Assembly (NCBI GenBank): GCA_052035235.1
Contig: JBPOHT010000052.1
Location: forward strand, 62,001 to 126,000
Source: Solimonas_A sp052035235
GTDB lineage: Bacteria > Pseudomonadota > Gammaproteobacteria > Nevskiales > Nevskiaceae
Direction of reading: 5' to 3'
DNA: 64,000 nt
The notes beneath the pieces were generated by a model. It had not been told where the DNA came from. It saw only the letters and a list, made by a program, of their open reading frames with translations, and searched no databases. The translations under genes were made by a program, and so were the position numbers. This document shows positions 10,720-19,736 of this stretch, in pieces. Every line of letters starts with the position of its first letter. The stretch's first letter is position 1.

Positions 10720-12576
10720 TCAGAACGAATACTTCAGCACCGCCTCCACGTAGTCGCGGTCACCCAGCAGGTTGCGGTCGCCGAGGCCGCCGGAGCTGGT
10801 GGCGCCGAAGTAGTTGGTGTAGCCGATCTCGCCCTGCCAGGCCTGCAGGTAGGTGACGCCCACCGAGACGTGCACCGACTTGCGGTCTTCCACGAAGTTG
10901 GTGATCGGCGTCGGCGAGGTACCGTCCACGTCATGGTCGAAGCGGATGGTCGGCTCCACCGTGAACATGTTGAACACGTTGTTGTAGGTGAAGCGGGCGA
11001 TCAGCTTGTAGCCCCAGGAGAAGGGCGTGGCGTAGCGGCTGTAGGGCGTTGCCGGCGCGCCGGCGATGGCCGGGTTCTCCAGCGCCGTGCCGCGGCCGTT
11101 GAGGGCTGCCGTGCCGGCGTTGGGCGTGTAGGTGCCGGGTGCCTCGAAGGCCAGAACCTGGGGCGACGGCATGCCGTGGACGTAGCTCATGCCGGCTTCG
11201 CCCACCAGCAAGACCTGGTCGTAGCCGAAGATCCGGTTGGGCGGGAACAGCGCAGTGAAGCCAAGGTCGCCCTGGCTGACGTCGTAGCGGCGCCAGCCGC
11301 GGATGTACTGGCCACCCAGCGCAGCACCGGTGTTCGGGTTGATCTGGCTGGGCGCGCCCAGGCCGGTCAGCAGCAGCTCGATGTCGTCGATCTGCAGCGG
11401 CTGGTCGACCTTGTAGCTGTACTCACCCTGGATCGAGTAGTCGCCCACCGTGGTGTTGAAGGACACGCCATACAGCTGGATGTCCTCGGGGTACTCGACG
11501 AAGTAGTTGGCCGTGCTGGCCGGGGCCACCGCGCTGGTGCGGGAGATGCCGCTGTAGAGCGGCAGGCGGCTGTGGTAGTTCATCGCGTACACGGACAGGT
11601 CCATGTCGTTCAGGTACTTCACCAGCGTGCCCAGCTTGACGCCCCACTGGCCGGAGTCGCTGGCCTCGCCGTCCGGGGCGCGGGTGACGGTGCTGCCGAT
11701 CGATACGCAGGACAGGGGTCCGGTCGGCGGCAGGCAGGCGCTGCCGGCAGGCGAGTTTTCGTTGACGCGGCCCAGGCCGAGGTTGGCGCGTGTGCCGCCT
11801 ATGCCGGCGTAGTCGTTGGTGCCCCAGTAGGAACCGGAGGGATCGATCTGCGTCGGACGCCAGTGCAGCTGGTAGAAGGCCTCCATCGAGAGGTTGTCCA
11901 GCAGGTTGTAGGAGATCCACAGGTTCTCGGTGGGTACCAGCACCTCGTCCAGCTCGAAGCCGGGCACGCGCAGCTGTGACTGGTCGAAGGCCAGCGCGCT
12001 GTTGATGCCGTGCAGCACGAAGGTGGATTCGCCCCAGTTGATCACCTGGCGGCCGATCTTGAAGGCCAGCGAGCGGTTGTTGATGTCGAAGCCGCCGAAC
12101 AGGTAGGCGTCGAGCATGTCGGCGTCGCTGCCCAGGTAATTGTGCAGCCGCGCGTTCTTGGCCTCGTACTCCGTCAGCGGCGCTTCCTTGCCGGGACCGT
12201 AGTCGGCGGCATCAAAGAAGTCGTGGTTGCGCAGTGTCTGGTTGAAGACGTAGCTGCCACGGAAGAACGCGCCCCAGTTGCCACGGGTAAAGGTCAGGTC
12301 CGAGGTCATCTTGGCGGTCGCGGAGACGATGTCGCCGCGGTCGAAGGCCAGGTTGCCGTCGTCCATGTTGGTGGAGAAGGCACTGCCGCCGTTGGCGATG
12401 CCGACCAGGCCATCGTCGCGGCCCTGCACGCGCATGGCGGCGCCCAGGGCCAGCTTGTTTTCCAGTTGCAGCGTAACGCCGTGAATGTCATCGGTGAAGG
12501 CCTGCGCCGGCAGTGCCGGCACGAACAGGGCGGCGGCGGCCAGGGAGATCAGGTTCTGCTTGTTGAGGTTCTTCAT
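10720..12576 (-). CDS. DUF1302 outer-membrane protein
   Basis: 618 residues from ATG 12576, which has a GAGGAG Shine-Dalgarno nine bases upstream. A signal peptide (KNLNKQNLISLAAAALFVPALPAQA) is followed by a long beta-rich sequence typical of DUF1302, with NWGESTFVLHGINSALAFDQS, FYQLHWRPTQIDPSGSYWG and a C-terminus ending in YVEAVLKYSF, the aromatic terminal strand of outer-membrane barrels. It starts 17 bases after the Pla-1/cef-type lipase stop, so the two are co-transcribed. It probably forms an outer-membrane channel for hydrophobic substrates; the precise function of this family is not settled. A paralogue with partner DUF1329 is at 60757. Confidence 0.9.
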   Translation of the reverse strand: MKNLNKQNLISLAAAALFVPALPAQAFTDDIHGVTLQLENKLALGAAMRVQGRDDGLVGIANGGSAFSTNMDDGNLAFDRGDIVSATAKMTSDLTFTRGNWGAFFRGSYVFNQTLRNHDFFDAADYGPGKEAPLTEYEAKNARLHNYLGSDADMLDAYLFGGFDINNRSLAFKIGRQVINWGESTFVLHGINSALAFDQSQLRVPGFELDEVLVPTENLWISYNLLDNLSMEAFYQLHWRPTQIDPSGSYWGTNDYAGIGGTRANLGLGRVNENSPAGSACLPPTGPLSCVSIGSTVTRAPDGEASDSGQWGVKLGTLVKYLNDMDLSVYAMNYHSRLPLYSGISRTSAVAPASTANYFVEYPEDIQLYGVSFNTTVGDYSIQGEYSYKVDQPLQIDDIELLLTGLGAPSQINPNTGAALGGQYIRGWRRYDVSQGDLGFTALFPPNRIFGYDQVLLVGEAGMSYVHGMPSPQVLAFEAPGTYTPNAGTAALNGRGTALENPAIAGAPATPYSRYATPFSWGYKLIARFTYNNVFNMFTVEPTIRFDHDVDGTSPTPITNFVEDRKSVHVSVGVTYLQAWQGEIGYTNYFGATSSGGLGDRNLLGDRDYVEAVLKYSF

Positions 12577-12593
12577 GTTGTTTTTCTCCTCGC

Positions 12594-14942
12594 TCACTCG
12601 GCCGCCGGGGCGGGCGGGGCCGGGCAGGTGCCGCCGATGGGCAGGCAGGTGCCGTTGGACGCCAGGAAGCTGGCCACCTGCCTCTGCATCTCGGTGAAGG
12701 CCGCCAGGAACTGGGTATCGCTACCCGCCGCCGCGCCGTTGTCCGGTGTCAGGATGGTGCTGTGGTCAGCCTGGCCCTGTGGGAAGCGCACGACGTTGTT
12801 GCGCGCTGCGGCACCGAGCAGGATGTCGGCGGTGGCCGGGATGGCGATCGCACTGGTTTCACCCGGCTTGAAGGTCAGTCCCATGATCCGTGCCAGCGGC
12901 GTGGTACCGGAGAGGTAGCCGGAGATCGGCAGCACGTCGGTGGCCGGGCAAGCCGGGTTGTCCTTCAGCGCGCAGTTCGGCACCACGGCATCGCCGACCA
13001 CTTCGATCATCAGGATCGGGTGCTTGGTGGCAGCAGCCTTGGCGAAGTTGATCGGGTCGCCCGAGTCCACCACGGTCTGGGCAAAGCGCAGGAAGGTCTC
13101 GTAGTTGTCGTTGCCCTGCGAGATGGCTCCCCCCGACGAGGCCTGCAGACCGGCGGAGATACGCGGGCCAAAGCTGGCAGACGCATCGAGCAGCTTGGCG
13201 ATACCGCCGCCCGGCATGGCCAGCGCACTGGCCCCGGTGGCGTCGTTCACGCCCAGGAAGGTGCTGGCGACGATGGCACCGAGCGAGTGGCCGACGTAGC
13301 GCACCTGGGTGGTGTCGAACTTCAGCGTCACCTGGGGCGTCCCACCGACATCGGCGAAGCCCGCGCCCGGAGAGATGGCGCTGGTCGCCGGCACCAGCGA
13401 CTTGCCCAGCACCAGCAGATCGGACACACCCTGGCGCAGGTTGTCGCGGGAAGTGAGCAGGCTGCTTAGGTTGATGAAATGCGTGCCGGAGCTGTCGACG
13501 ATGCCATCACCCGGAGCCGATGGGTTCTCCGCGCCGGCGGGACGCGGGGCGCCGGTGGCGTTGTCCACCACGTCCAGTTCCAGCGTGCGCTCGGTGGTAC
13601 CCGGGACACGGAAAGCGGCGATGCTGCCGTCGATCGCGCGGATGCCGTGCAGCGGCAGGTCAATGGCGATGACGGCGAAGCCCGCCTGCGTCAGCGCCGG
13701 CACCAGGCCAAGCACCTGCGAACGGTTGCCGGTGATGCCGTGCTGGAAGATGACGACCGGCCAGCCGTTGGCCGGCATGGTGCCGACCGGCACGGTGGCG
13801 AGCACCGGCACGGTCTGGTCGCTCTGCTTGAGCGGCAGCGGATAGCAGACCGTGGTGCTGGTGCTGGGCTTGGCGGTCTGTCCATCCGGCAAGGTAGCGC
13901 CGACGGCAAAGGCACCGCAAGGGACACGACCAAGGAAGCTGGCGGCCGTATCGGGCTTGGTGACATCCGCTTTCCAGGATGCACTCAGCGGCTCGGTTGC
14001 AGAGAGGTAATACGGCAGCCGCAGCAAGCCGGCATAGACCTGCGCCGGCGCGCCGGGCAGGCCGAGCATCGTGGTGGTCAGCGGAGTTCCGGCAGGCGCC
14101 GGAGACGGTGCCGGGGCCTGCTGCAGGCGCAGGATGCTGGGCTGCGCCGCTGCCGCCATGCGCTCCAGCGTCCGCGTGGTGGACTGCGTGGTGAAGGGCC
14201 AGGCGATAGCCACGGTGTCAGCCGGCTTGCCGAAGGCGGCGAGCCCCTGCATCACCGGCACCAGCTGCTGGCGGATCGCTTCCAGCGTGGCCTTCTGCGG
14301 GGCGGTGAGGATCGCCAGCACGGGCTCGGTCTGCTCGGAGACCGGCGTGGAGGACCGCACCACGCGGAAGTAGTCGCTGGGAAGGATCGCCTCGCCGGAG
14401 GTGGCGCGCGCGGTGGTGCTCAGGCCGACGATATAGGTGGTGGACGGCTTCAGCGGCTTGAGCGGCTCGATCAGGATGCGACTGCGCTTGGCCGAGATCG
14501 GCCTGCCGTCGGCAGGATCGATCGCCGTGGAGCTCTGCACGGTGAAGTCCACGCCCGGCGTCAGCAGCGACGGCGGCGAGGTGGAGGTGTCGATGATGGT
14601 CAGCGCCGATTGCACGGTGGTGAAATCGACGAAGCCGGTCAGGTCGGTGAACAGCGAAGCCGTGGTCGACCAGCCGTCCAGTTCATTGGCGGCGGCGACG
14701 AAGGGGTTCGGAAGATTCGTCGGCGGTGTCGGCGGGTTGGGAATGTTCAGCGTCGGATCGCTGAAGCCGGCAAACAACAGGTCCACGGGAAATGGAATCT
14801 GCGGGCTGGTGGCCAGTGGATCGAAAATCGACACTGCCTTTTCGCCAACGCCGCCGGGGAAGTCTCCCCCTTCGTTGGACGCCTTGTCGCAAGCGGACAG
14901 GGCCAACACCAAAGCCAACGCTCCCAGGCGGGCGTATCTCAT
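12594..14942 (-). CDS. Pla-1/cef-family extracellular lipase/esterase lipoprotein
   Basis: 782 residues from ATG 14942 (AGGAGA six bases upstream). The start MRYARLGALALVLALSAC is a lipoprotein signal with lipobox LSAC, so the mature protein should be lipid-anchored. The N-terminal domain resembles the virulence-factor lipase N-terminal domain (PFPVDLLFAGFSDPTLNIP). The alpha/beta hydrolase domain shows VVIFQHGITGNRSQ (oxyanion region), VRYVGHSLGAIVAST (nucleophile Ser in GHSLG), an acidic residue in EVVGDAVVPN and a late His in PQGQADHSTIL. It hydrolyses lipid esters at the cell surface. It is the first gene of an operon with DUF1302, near fadE and glpD, and a 266-bp nested inverted repeat lies in its 5' region. 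Confidence 0.88.
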   Translation of the reverse strand: MRYARLGALALVLALSACDKASNEGGDFPGGVGEKAVSIFDPLATSPQIPFPVDLLFAGFSDPTLNIPNPPTPPTNLPNPFVAAANELDGWSTTASLFTDLTGFVDFTTVQSALTIIDTSTSPPSLLTPGVDFTVQSSTAIDPADGRPISAKRSRILIEPLKPLKPSTTYIVGLSTTARATSGEAILPSDYFRVVRSSTPVSEQTEPVLAILTAPQKATLEAIRQQLVPVMQGLAAFGKPADTVAIAWPFTTQSTTRTLERMAAAAQPSILRLQQAPAPSPAPAGTPLTTTMLGLPGAPAQVYAGLLRLPYYLSATEPLSASWKADVTKPDTAASFLGRVPCGAFAVGATLPDGQTAKPSTSTTVCYPLPLKQSDQTVPVLATVPVGTMPANGWPVVIFQHGITGNRSQVLGLVPALTQAGFAVIAIDLPLHGIRAIDGSIAAFRVPGTTERTLELDVVDNATGAPRPAGAENPSAPGDGIVDSSGTHFINLSSLLTSRDNLRQGVSDLLVLGKSLVPATSAISPGAGFADVGGTPQVTLKFDTTQVRYVGHSLGAIVASTFLGVNDATGASALAMPGGGIAKLLDASASFGPRISAGLQASSGGAISQGNDNYETFLRFAQTVVDSGDPINFAKAAATKHPILMIEVVGDAVVPNCALKDNPACPATDVLPISGYLSGTTPLARIMGLTFKPGETSAIAIPATADILLGAAARNNVVRFPQGQADHSTILTPDNGAAAGSDTQFLAAFTEMQRQVASFLASNGTCLPIGGTCPAPPAPAAE

Positions 14943-15027
14943 CTTCGTCTCCTGCACTCGTGGGGAAGCAGCCGCACTTCCACGTTATTTGTCGTCCCGA
15001 ACTCCGTCAGGACTCATTTGCACCATC

Positions 15028-15293
15028 AGGGCCTGCTAACGCCACCGCACTCGCTGCGACGGAGACCGTTTTGACGCAGGGCTAAGTCCCGTCACGCGCG
15101 GTGTACTCAACGTACATAAGCGGGGCGGGACAACGCCCTGCGTCAAAACGGTCCCGCCCTCCGGGTGCCCCCATATTTGCCGCCATGCGGTGTTGCTCGT
15201 CGGTCACTTGGAACCACCAAGCTCCCTCCTCGCGTCGTGCCTGGCGGCAAATACGGGGGCATCGCAGCGAGCGCGGTGGCGTTAGCAGGCCCT
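15028..15293. repeat. nested inverted-repeat element 1 (three-stem structure)
   Basis: 266 bp. The outer arms at 15028-15059 and 15262-15293 match at 31 of 32 positions. Inside are two hairpins: 15064-15081 with 15136-15153 (18 of 18) and 15166-15185 with 15242-15261 (19 of 20). The first hairpin tip carries CGCGGTGT-N7-GTACATAAG. The second carries GCCATGCGG, TTGGAACCACC and TGCCTGGCG. The same tips, order and loop lengths recur in element 2 (19466-19735, opposite orientation), but the stems differ almost completely. It lies 86 bases upstream of the lipase start and 79 bases past the glpD stop. No convincing protein frame is seen. Confidence 0.85.
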
Positions 15294-15372
15294 CGGAGGC
15301 AGTATCGAGTTGTCGCAGCGCAGCAAACAATCTGTCTTGACCCGGTAATGAATACCGTTTGTCGGACCGTTC

Positions 15373-16917
15373 CTACACAGTTGTGCGGTAGCGCCCGATC
15401 AGGTTTTCCACGCGCTCGCGCCAGTCGTCGTCGGGCAGCAACAGGTCGAGCGGCAGGCGGCGACGCAGCACGTCGTCGATGTCGCGCGCCATCTCGGACT
15501 GCAGCGCGTGCACGACTTCGGCCATCAGGAACGGCCATTCCGGATGGATGCGCGCACGCAGCTCCGGGCGCTCCTCCATAAGCCGCAACAGCAGGGAGAT
15601 GTTCGTGCCGTGGCGCAAGCTGAGGGACTGCGCGGCTTCCTCGTCGATGCCGGCCCCGACCAGGCGGGCGATGGCCTTGGGCTGCCATTGCTCGAACGGC
15701 TCGCCCGGCGTTCCGGGCAGCGGTGTTTCACGCGTGCGGCAGGGCCGCGGTGTCTCAGGCATCTGCCAGTAGGCCGCATCGACGATGTGCGAGGCGTCGC
15801 GGCGAGCGGTGGTGAAACTGCCACCGACATAGGTGACCAGCCGCGGCTTCGGCTTCACGATCACGGCCTCGCGCGTGATCTGCGAGAAGCTGCCGTATTC
15901 CGTGGGCGGCAGCGTGCGCAGGCCGCTGAAGCGGGCAATCACGTCCTTTTCCGTCCAGCGCAGGCCCGGCAGGCCGTTGCGCAATCCGTCCAGCAGGTAG
16001 CGCGTTTCATCCGCGGTGGGCTGCGCCTGATCCGGCGACGCCACTTCACGCTCGGTGGTGCCGACCAGTGTGCGTCCGTACCAGGGGATGACGAAGAACA
16101 CGCGGCCATCGCGAGCGGTGAGCAGGAAGGCTTCCTGGCAGCCCGGAATCGCCGGCATTACCAGGTGCGTGCCCTGCACCAGCCGCAGTGGCGGAGCCGC
16201 CTCACCCAGCAGCGACGGCGCCCAGGGGCCCGCGGCGTTGATGGTGACGCGCGCGCGTAGCTCGAAGGACTCCTGCGTCTCCTGGTCGCGCAGCAGTGCG
16301 CCGCGCACGCCGCCCTCGCCTTCCAGCAGGCGTTCTGCGGCCATGCGGTTCACGCAGACGGCGCCCTGCGCCTGTGCCGCGGCAGCCACGGTCAGCACCA
16401 TGCGCGCGTCGTCGGTCTGGCAGTCGCCGTAGCGAAAACCCTCCTGCAGGTTCTGCGGATTCAGGAACGGGAACTCCGACAGCAGCGCCGGCGCGCGATA
16501 CTGGCGGTGACGGCCCACCGAACCGCGGCCCGCGCCGAGCAGGTCGTAGATCGCAAGGCCGGCCGACAGCGTGAAGCTGCTGGCACGCGGGCCTTTCCAC
16601 AGCGGCATGATGAAATCCAGCGGCCGCACCAGGTGCGGGGCGATGCGCCGCAGGCGGCGGCGCTCACGCAGCGCGTGGCGCACGAACTCGAGCTGGTAGT
16701 TCTCCAGGTAGCGCAGGCCGCCATGGATCAGCTTGCTGGAGGCCGACGAGGTGCCGCTGCCCCAGTCGCCCTTTTCCACCAGCGCCACGGACAGGCCGCG
16801 CTGCGCGGCGTCGCAGGCCACCCAGGCGCCATAGATGCCGCCGCCGATCACCAGCAGGTCGAAGCTGCGCTCGCGCAGCGCGCCGGGGCGGCGCAGGAAG
16901 GGAAAGGCGGGGGTCAT
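15373..16917 (-). CDS. glpD: aerobic glycerol-3-phosphate dehydrogenase
   Basis: 514 residues, close to E. coli GlpD (501). It oxidises sn-glycerol-3-phosphate to dihydroxyacetone phosphate and passes electrons to quinone at the inner membrane. The FAD-binding Rossmann motif is FDLLVIGGGIYGAWVACD near residue 20, followed by the family block SGTSSASSKLIHGGLRYLE. GRTLVGTTE and FSGLRTLPP are further GlpD-like segments. The start ATG 16917 follows the fadE stop after one base, so it is likely translated from the fadE message. With lipase and FadE nearby it fits use of glycerol released from lipids. Confidence 0.93.
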   Translation of the reverse strand: MTPAFPFLRRPGALRERSFDLLVIGGGIYGAWVACDAAQRGLSVALVEKGDWGSGTSSASSKLIHGGLRYLENYQLEFVRHALRERRRLRRIAPHLVRPLDFIMPLWKGPRASSFTLSAGLAIYDLLGAGRGSVGRHRQYRAPALLSEFPFLNPQNLQEGFRYGDCQTDDARMVLTVAAAAQAQGAVCVNRMAAERLLEGEGGVRGALLRDQETQESFELRARVTINAAGPWAPSLLGEAAPPLRLVQGTHLVMPAIPGCQEAFLLTARDGRVFFVIPWYGRTLVGTTEREVASPDQAQPTADETRYLLDGLRNGLPGLRWTEKDVIARFSGLRTLPPTEYGSFSQITREAVIVKPKPRLVTYVGGSFTTARRDASHIVDAAYWQMPETPRPCRTRETPLPGTPGEPFEQWQPKAIARLVGAGIDEEAAQSLSLRHGTNISLLLRLMEERPELRARIHPEWPFLMAEVVHALQSEMARDIDDVLRRRLPLDLLLPDDDWRERVENLIGRYRTTV

Positions 16918-16918
16918 C

Positions 16919-19351
16919 TCAGGACGAAGGGGTCTGTACCTGTTCCAGGCGGATATCGAATTCATCGACCGCGCAGAGGCTTTCCGCCACCTGCAGCGCG
17001 GAGCGCAGCTGGCGCGACTCGTCCTCGGCCAGCACACCGGCCTCGCGCGCCTCGTCGATCCGCTGCAGCGGGTGCGGATGCTGCAGGCGTCCAGCACGCT
17101 GCGCCTGCTGCAGCTTGCGCATCAGGGGCTCGGCATTGATCGCCTGCAGCATCGCGGCATCCAGCCGGCCCAGCGGCGAAGCAGCGGCATCGTGCAAGCC
17201 CGCGGCCAGGCGCAGGCGCAGGCCACCAGGTTGTTGCAGGGCGGCAGCGATGCGCTGGCCGGTGGCGTCGTCCACGGCACGCGCGTGGCGGCCGAGCGGG
17301 AACACCAGCAGGCGACCGAGCCAGGCCAGCGGGCGGCGCGGCAGGTTCAGCAGCAGGCCATCCAGCGCGTTCTCGATACGCAGGAACTGCTCATCACAAA
17401 CTGCCTGCAGCAGCGGCAGGTCTTCGGCCGGACGGCCGTCCTGGTCATAGCGGCGCAGGGCCGCGCTGGCCACGTAGAGGCCGGTGAGCACGTCGCCGAG
17501 CCGGGCCGACAGGCTTTCTCGCAGCTTCAGCCCACCGCCGACCGCGGCCAGCGTCAGCTCGGTGCACAGCGCCAACGCGGCGCTGTAGCGGTTGGCGCGC
17601 AGCGCGATACGGCGCATGGCGGCATCGCCCGGCGCCTGGCCCCAACGCGCCAGCGTCAGGCCCGCCACCAGGCTGCGCGCGCCGGACTGCAGGAGGTGGC
17701 CGCTGTGTGCCATCAGCAGCGCATCGAAGCGCTCCAGGCCCAGCGCAGCATTGGGCTCGGCGACGGCGGCGATCTCCTCGCGCAGATAGGGGTGGCAGCG
17801 CAGCGCGCCCTGGCCGAACAGGATCATGCCGCGAGTCAGCAGGTTGGCTCCCTCCACGGTGATCGCCACAGGAGTGCCCTGGAAGGCGCGTGCCAGCCAG
17901 TTGGAGGGGCCCAGCATCACGCCCTTGCCGGCGTGTATGTCCATGGCGCGCTTGAGCGAGTCCTGTGCGGTCTCGCTGCAGAAGGACTTGGCGATGGCGG
18001 ACGGCACGGCGGGCTTCTCGCCCAGATCCACCGCCTGTGCGGTGAGCTGGCGCACGGCCTGCACGGCGTAGGCCTGGCTGCCGAGGTGCGCCAGCTGCTC
18101 CTGCACCGCCTCGAAGCTGCCCACCGGCTGGCCGAACTGGCGACGGATGCGGGCATAGGCGCCACTGGCCAGGGCGGCCATGGTGGCCTGCCCGGCGGTG
18201 TTGGACGGCAGCGAGATCGCCCGGCCGGCGGCCAGGCATTCCATCAGCATGCGCCAGCCTTGGCCGATGCGCGGCGGGCCGCCGATGATGAAGTCCAGCG
18301 GCACGAACAGCTCGCTGCCGCGCACCGGGCCGTTCATGAAGGGGTTGTCCAGTGGCCAGTGGCGCGTGCCGATCTGCAGGCCCGGGGTGTCGCGCGGGAT
18401 CAGGGCGCAGCACAGGCCCAGCTCGCGCCCGCCGCCGAGCAACTGCTCCGGGTCGTAGAGGCGGAAAGCCAGGCCCACCAGCGTGGCCACCGGGGCCAGG
18501 GTGATGTAGCGCTTGTCGAACGTGAGGCGCATGCCCAGCACCTCCCGCCCCTGCCACGGTCCGCGGCAGACCAGGCCGAGGTCGGGAATGGCGCCGGCGT
18601 CGGACCCGGCCCAGGGCGAGGTCAGCGCGAAGCAGGGAATCTCCTCGCCCGTGGCCAGCCGCGGCAGGTAGTGCTGCTTCTGCTCGTCGGTGCCGTAATG
18701 CAGCAGCAGTTCCGCCGGCCCCAGGGAGTTGGGCACGGCGACGATGGAGGCGGCGGTGACGCCGCCCGGACCGGAGGCGATGCGGTTCAGCACCGCCGAA
18801 TGGGCTAGCGCGCCGAAGCCCAGGCCGCCGTATTCCTTCGGGATGATCATGCCGAAGAAGCCGTGGCGCTTCAGGTGGGCCCAGGCCTCGGGGGACAGGT
18901 CGCGGTCCACGAAGGTGATGCGCCAGTCGTCACAGAGCCCGCAGAAATCCGCCACCGGCCCGTCGAGGAAGGCCTGTTCCTCGGCACTCAGCCGGGCGGC
19001 AGGCAGGCCGTAGAGTCGCTCCCATTGCGGGCGGCCGGAGAACAGCTCGCCGTCCCACCAGACCGTGCCGGCGTCCAGCGCCGCCTGCTCGGTGGCGCTG
19101 ACCTCCGGCATGACGCGGCGGAAGTATTCCAGGGCCGGGCGGGTCAGCCATTCCTGACGCAGGGGCGGGTTCAGCAACACCGTGCCAGCCACGGCCAGCA
19201 GCAGCGCCCCCAGGAAGAACAGGCTCCAGGAGCCGCCACCGGCGGCGTAGGCCAGCAGGAACACCGCGTACAGCGTGATGGCGGTGCGGGGCGAGGTCCG
19301 GCGCCAGGCCAGCGCCACGCTCAGCGCGATCAGCAGCAGGAGCCAGATCAT
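16919..19351 (-). CDS. fadE: FadE-type acyl-CoA dehydrogenase
   Basis: 810 residues, similar to E. coli FadE (814) and much longer than ordinary 380-residue acyl-CoA dehydrogenases. It introduces the first double bond in fatty acid beta-oxidation. ATG 19351 precedes two hydrophobic segments (IWLLLLIALSVALAW and the LYAVFLLAYAAGGG region), matching FadE's N-terminal membrane anchor. The dehydrogenase core shows HGFFGMIIPKEYGGLGF, CFALTSPWAGSDAG and KGVMLGPSNWLARAF; the C-terminal extension of the FadE class follows. It lies directly upstream of glpD in a two-gene unit. Confidence 0.93.
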   Translation of the reverse strand: MIWLLLLIALSVALAWRRTSPRTAITLYAVFLLAYAAGGGSWSLFFLGALLLAVAGTVLLNPPLRQEWLTRPALEYFRRVMPEVSATEQAALDAGTVWWDGELFSGRPQWERLYGLPAARLSAEEQAFLDGPVADFCGLCDDWRITFVDRDLSPEAWAHLKRHGFFGMIIPKEYGGLGFGALAHSAVLNRIASGPGGVTAASIVAVPNSLGPAELLLHYGTDEQKQHYLPRLATGEEIPCFALTSPWAGSDAGAIPDLGLVCRGPWQGREVLGMRLTFDKRYITLAPVATLVGLAFRLYDPEQLLGGGRELGLCCALIPRDTPGLQIGTRHWPLDNPFMNGPVRGSELFVPLDFIIGGPPRIGQGWRMLMECLAAGRAISLPSNTAGQATMAALASGAYARIRRQFGQPVGSFEAVQEQLAHLGSQAYAVQAVRQLTAQAVDLGEKPAVPSAIAKSFCSETAQDSLKRAMDIHAGKGVMLGPSNWLARAFQGTPVAITVEGANLLTRGMILFGQGALRCHPYLREEIAAVAEPNAALGLERFDALLMAHSGHLLQSGARSLVAGLTLARWGQAPGDAAMRRIALRANRYSAALALCTELTLAAVGGGLKLRESLSARLGDVLTGLYVASAALRRYDQDGRPAEDLPLLQAVCDEQFLRIENALDGLLLNLPRRPLAWLGRLLVFPLGRHARAVDDATGQRIAAALQQPGGLRLRLAAGLHDAAASPLGRLDAAMLQAINAEPLMRKLQQAQRAGRLQHPHPLQRIDEAREAGVLAEDESRQLRSALQVAESLCAVDEFDIRLEQVQTPSS

Positions 19352-19465
19352 CGGGGACCGTCCCTTCCATGGTGATGGACCGCCAGCATACCGAATCATG
19401 GTTCCGCCAAGGCATGGCGGGCCCCGGCCGGCTTCGTGTATAAACGCCGGCGGAGAGCCACTAAT

Positions 19466-19735
19466 AAGAGCCTATCTGTGAGTAAGACGTACACGCGTTG
19501 CTGCCGGAAATCGCGCCAGGCAAGTCAGCCGATGCGCGGTTGGGTGGTCCCCAATAAGCAGCGGCTGGCGCCGCATGGCGCGATTTCCGGCGCAACCCTC
19601 CGGGACGGGGCCATTTTTGCGCCCCGCGGCCCCTATCGCCCCTTATGTACTCGTGCACACCGCGGGTCGATAGGGTTAGCGGGACACAAAAATGGCACGC
19701 CGTCGCGTGCACGTCTTACTCACAGATAGGCTCTT
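19466..19735. repeat. nested inverted-repeat element 2 (three-stem structure)
   Basis: 270 bp. The outer arms at 19466-19497 and 19704-19735 match at 31 of 32 positions. Inner hairpins are 19503-19518 with 19576-19591 (16 of 16) and 19610-19619 with 19687-19696 (10 of 10, plus CCCTATCG/CGATAGGG further in). Read on the minus strand it has the same order as element 1: the tip CGCGGTGT-N6-GTACATAAG, then GCCATGCGG, TTGGGGACCACC and TGCCTGGCG, with tip lengths of 57 versus 56 bases. The right arm ends two bases before the ATG of the efflux adaptor gene, so it forms that gene's immediate leader. Confidence 0.85.
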
Positions 19736-19736
19736 T

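Noticed and set aside
16835..18808. 657-codon plus-strand frame opposite fadE
   Set aside because: Gln/Ala/His-rich antisense shadow; fadE has intact motifs.
15028..19735. Interpreting the two palindromic elements as an IS-derived MITE family with shared terminal repeats
   Set aside because: The terminal arms of the two copies share almost no sequence; only the hairpin tips are conserved, so a standard MITE explanation does not fit.
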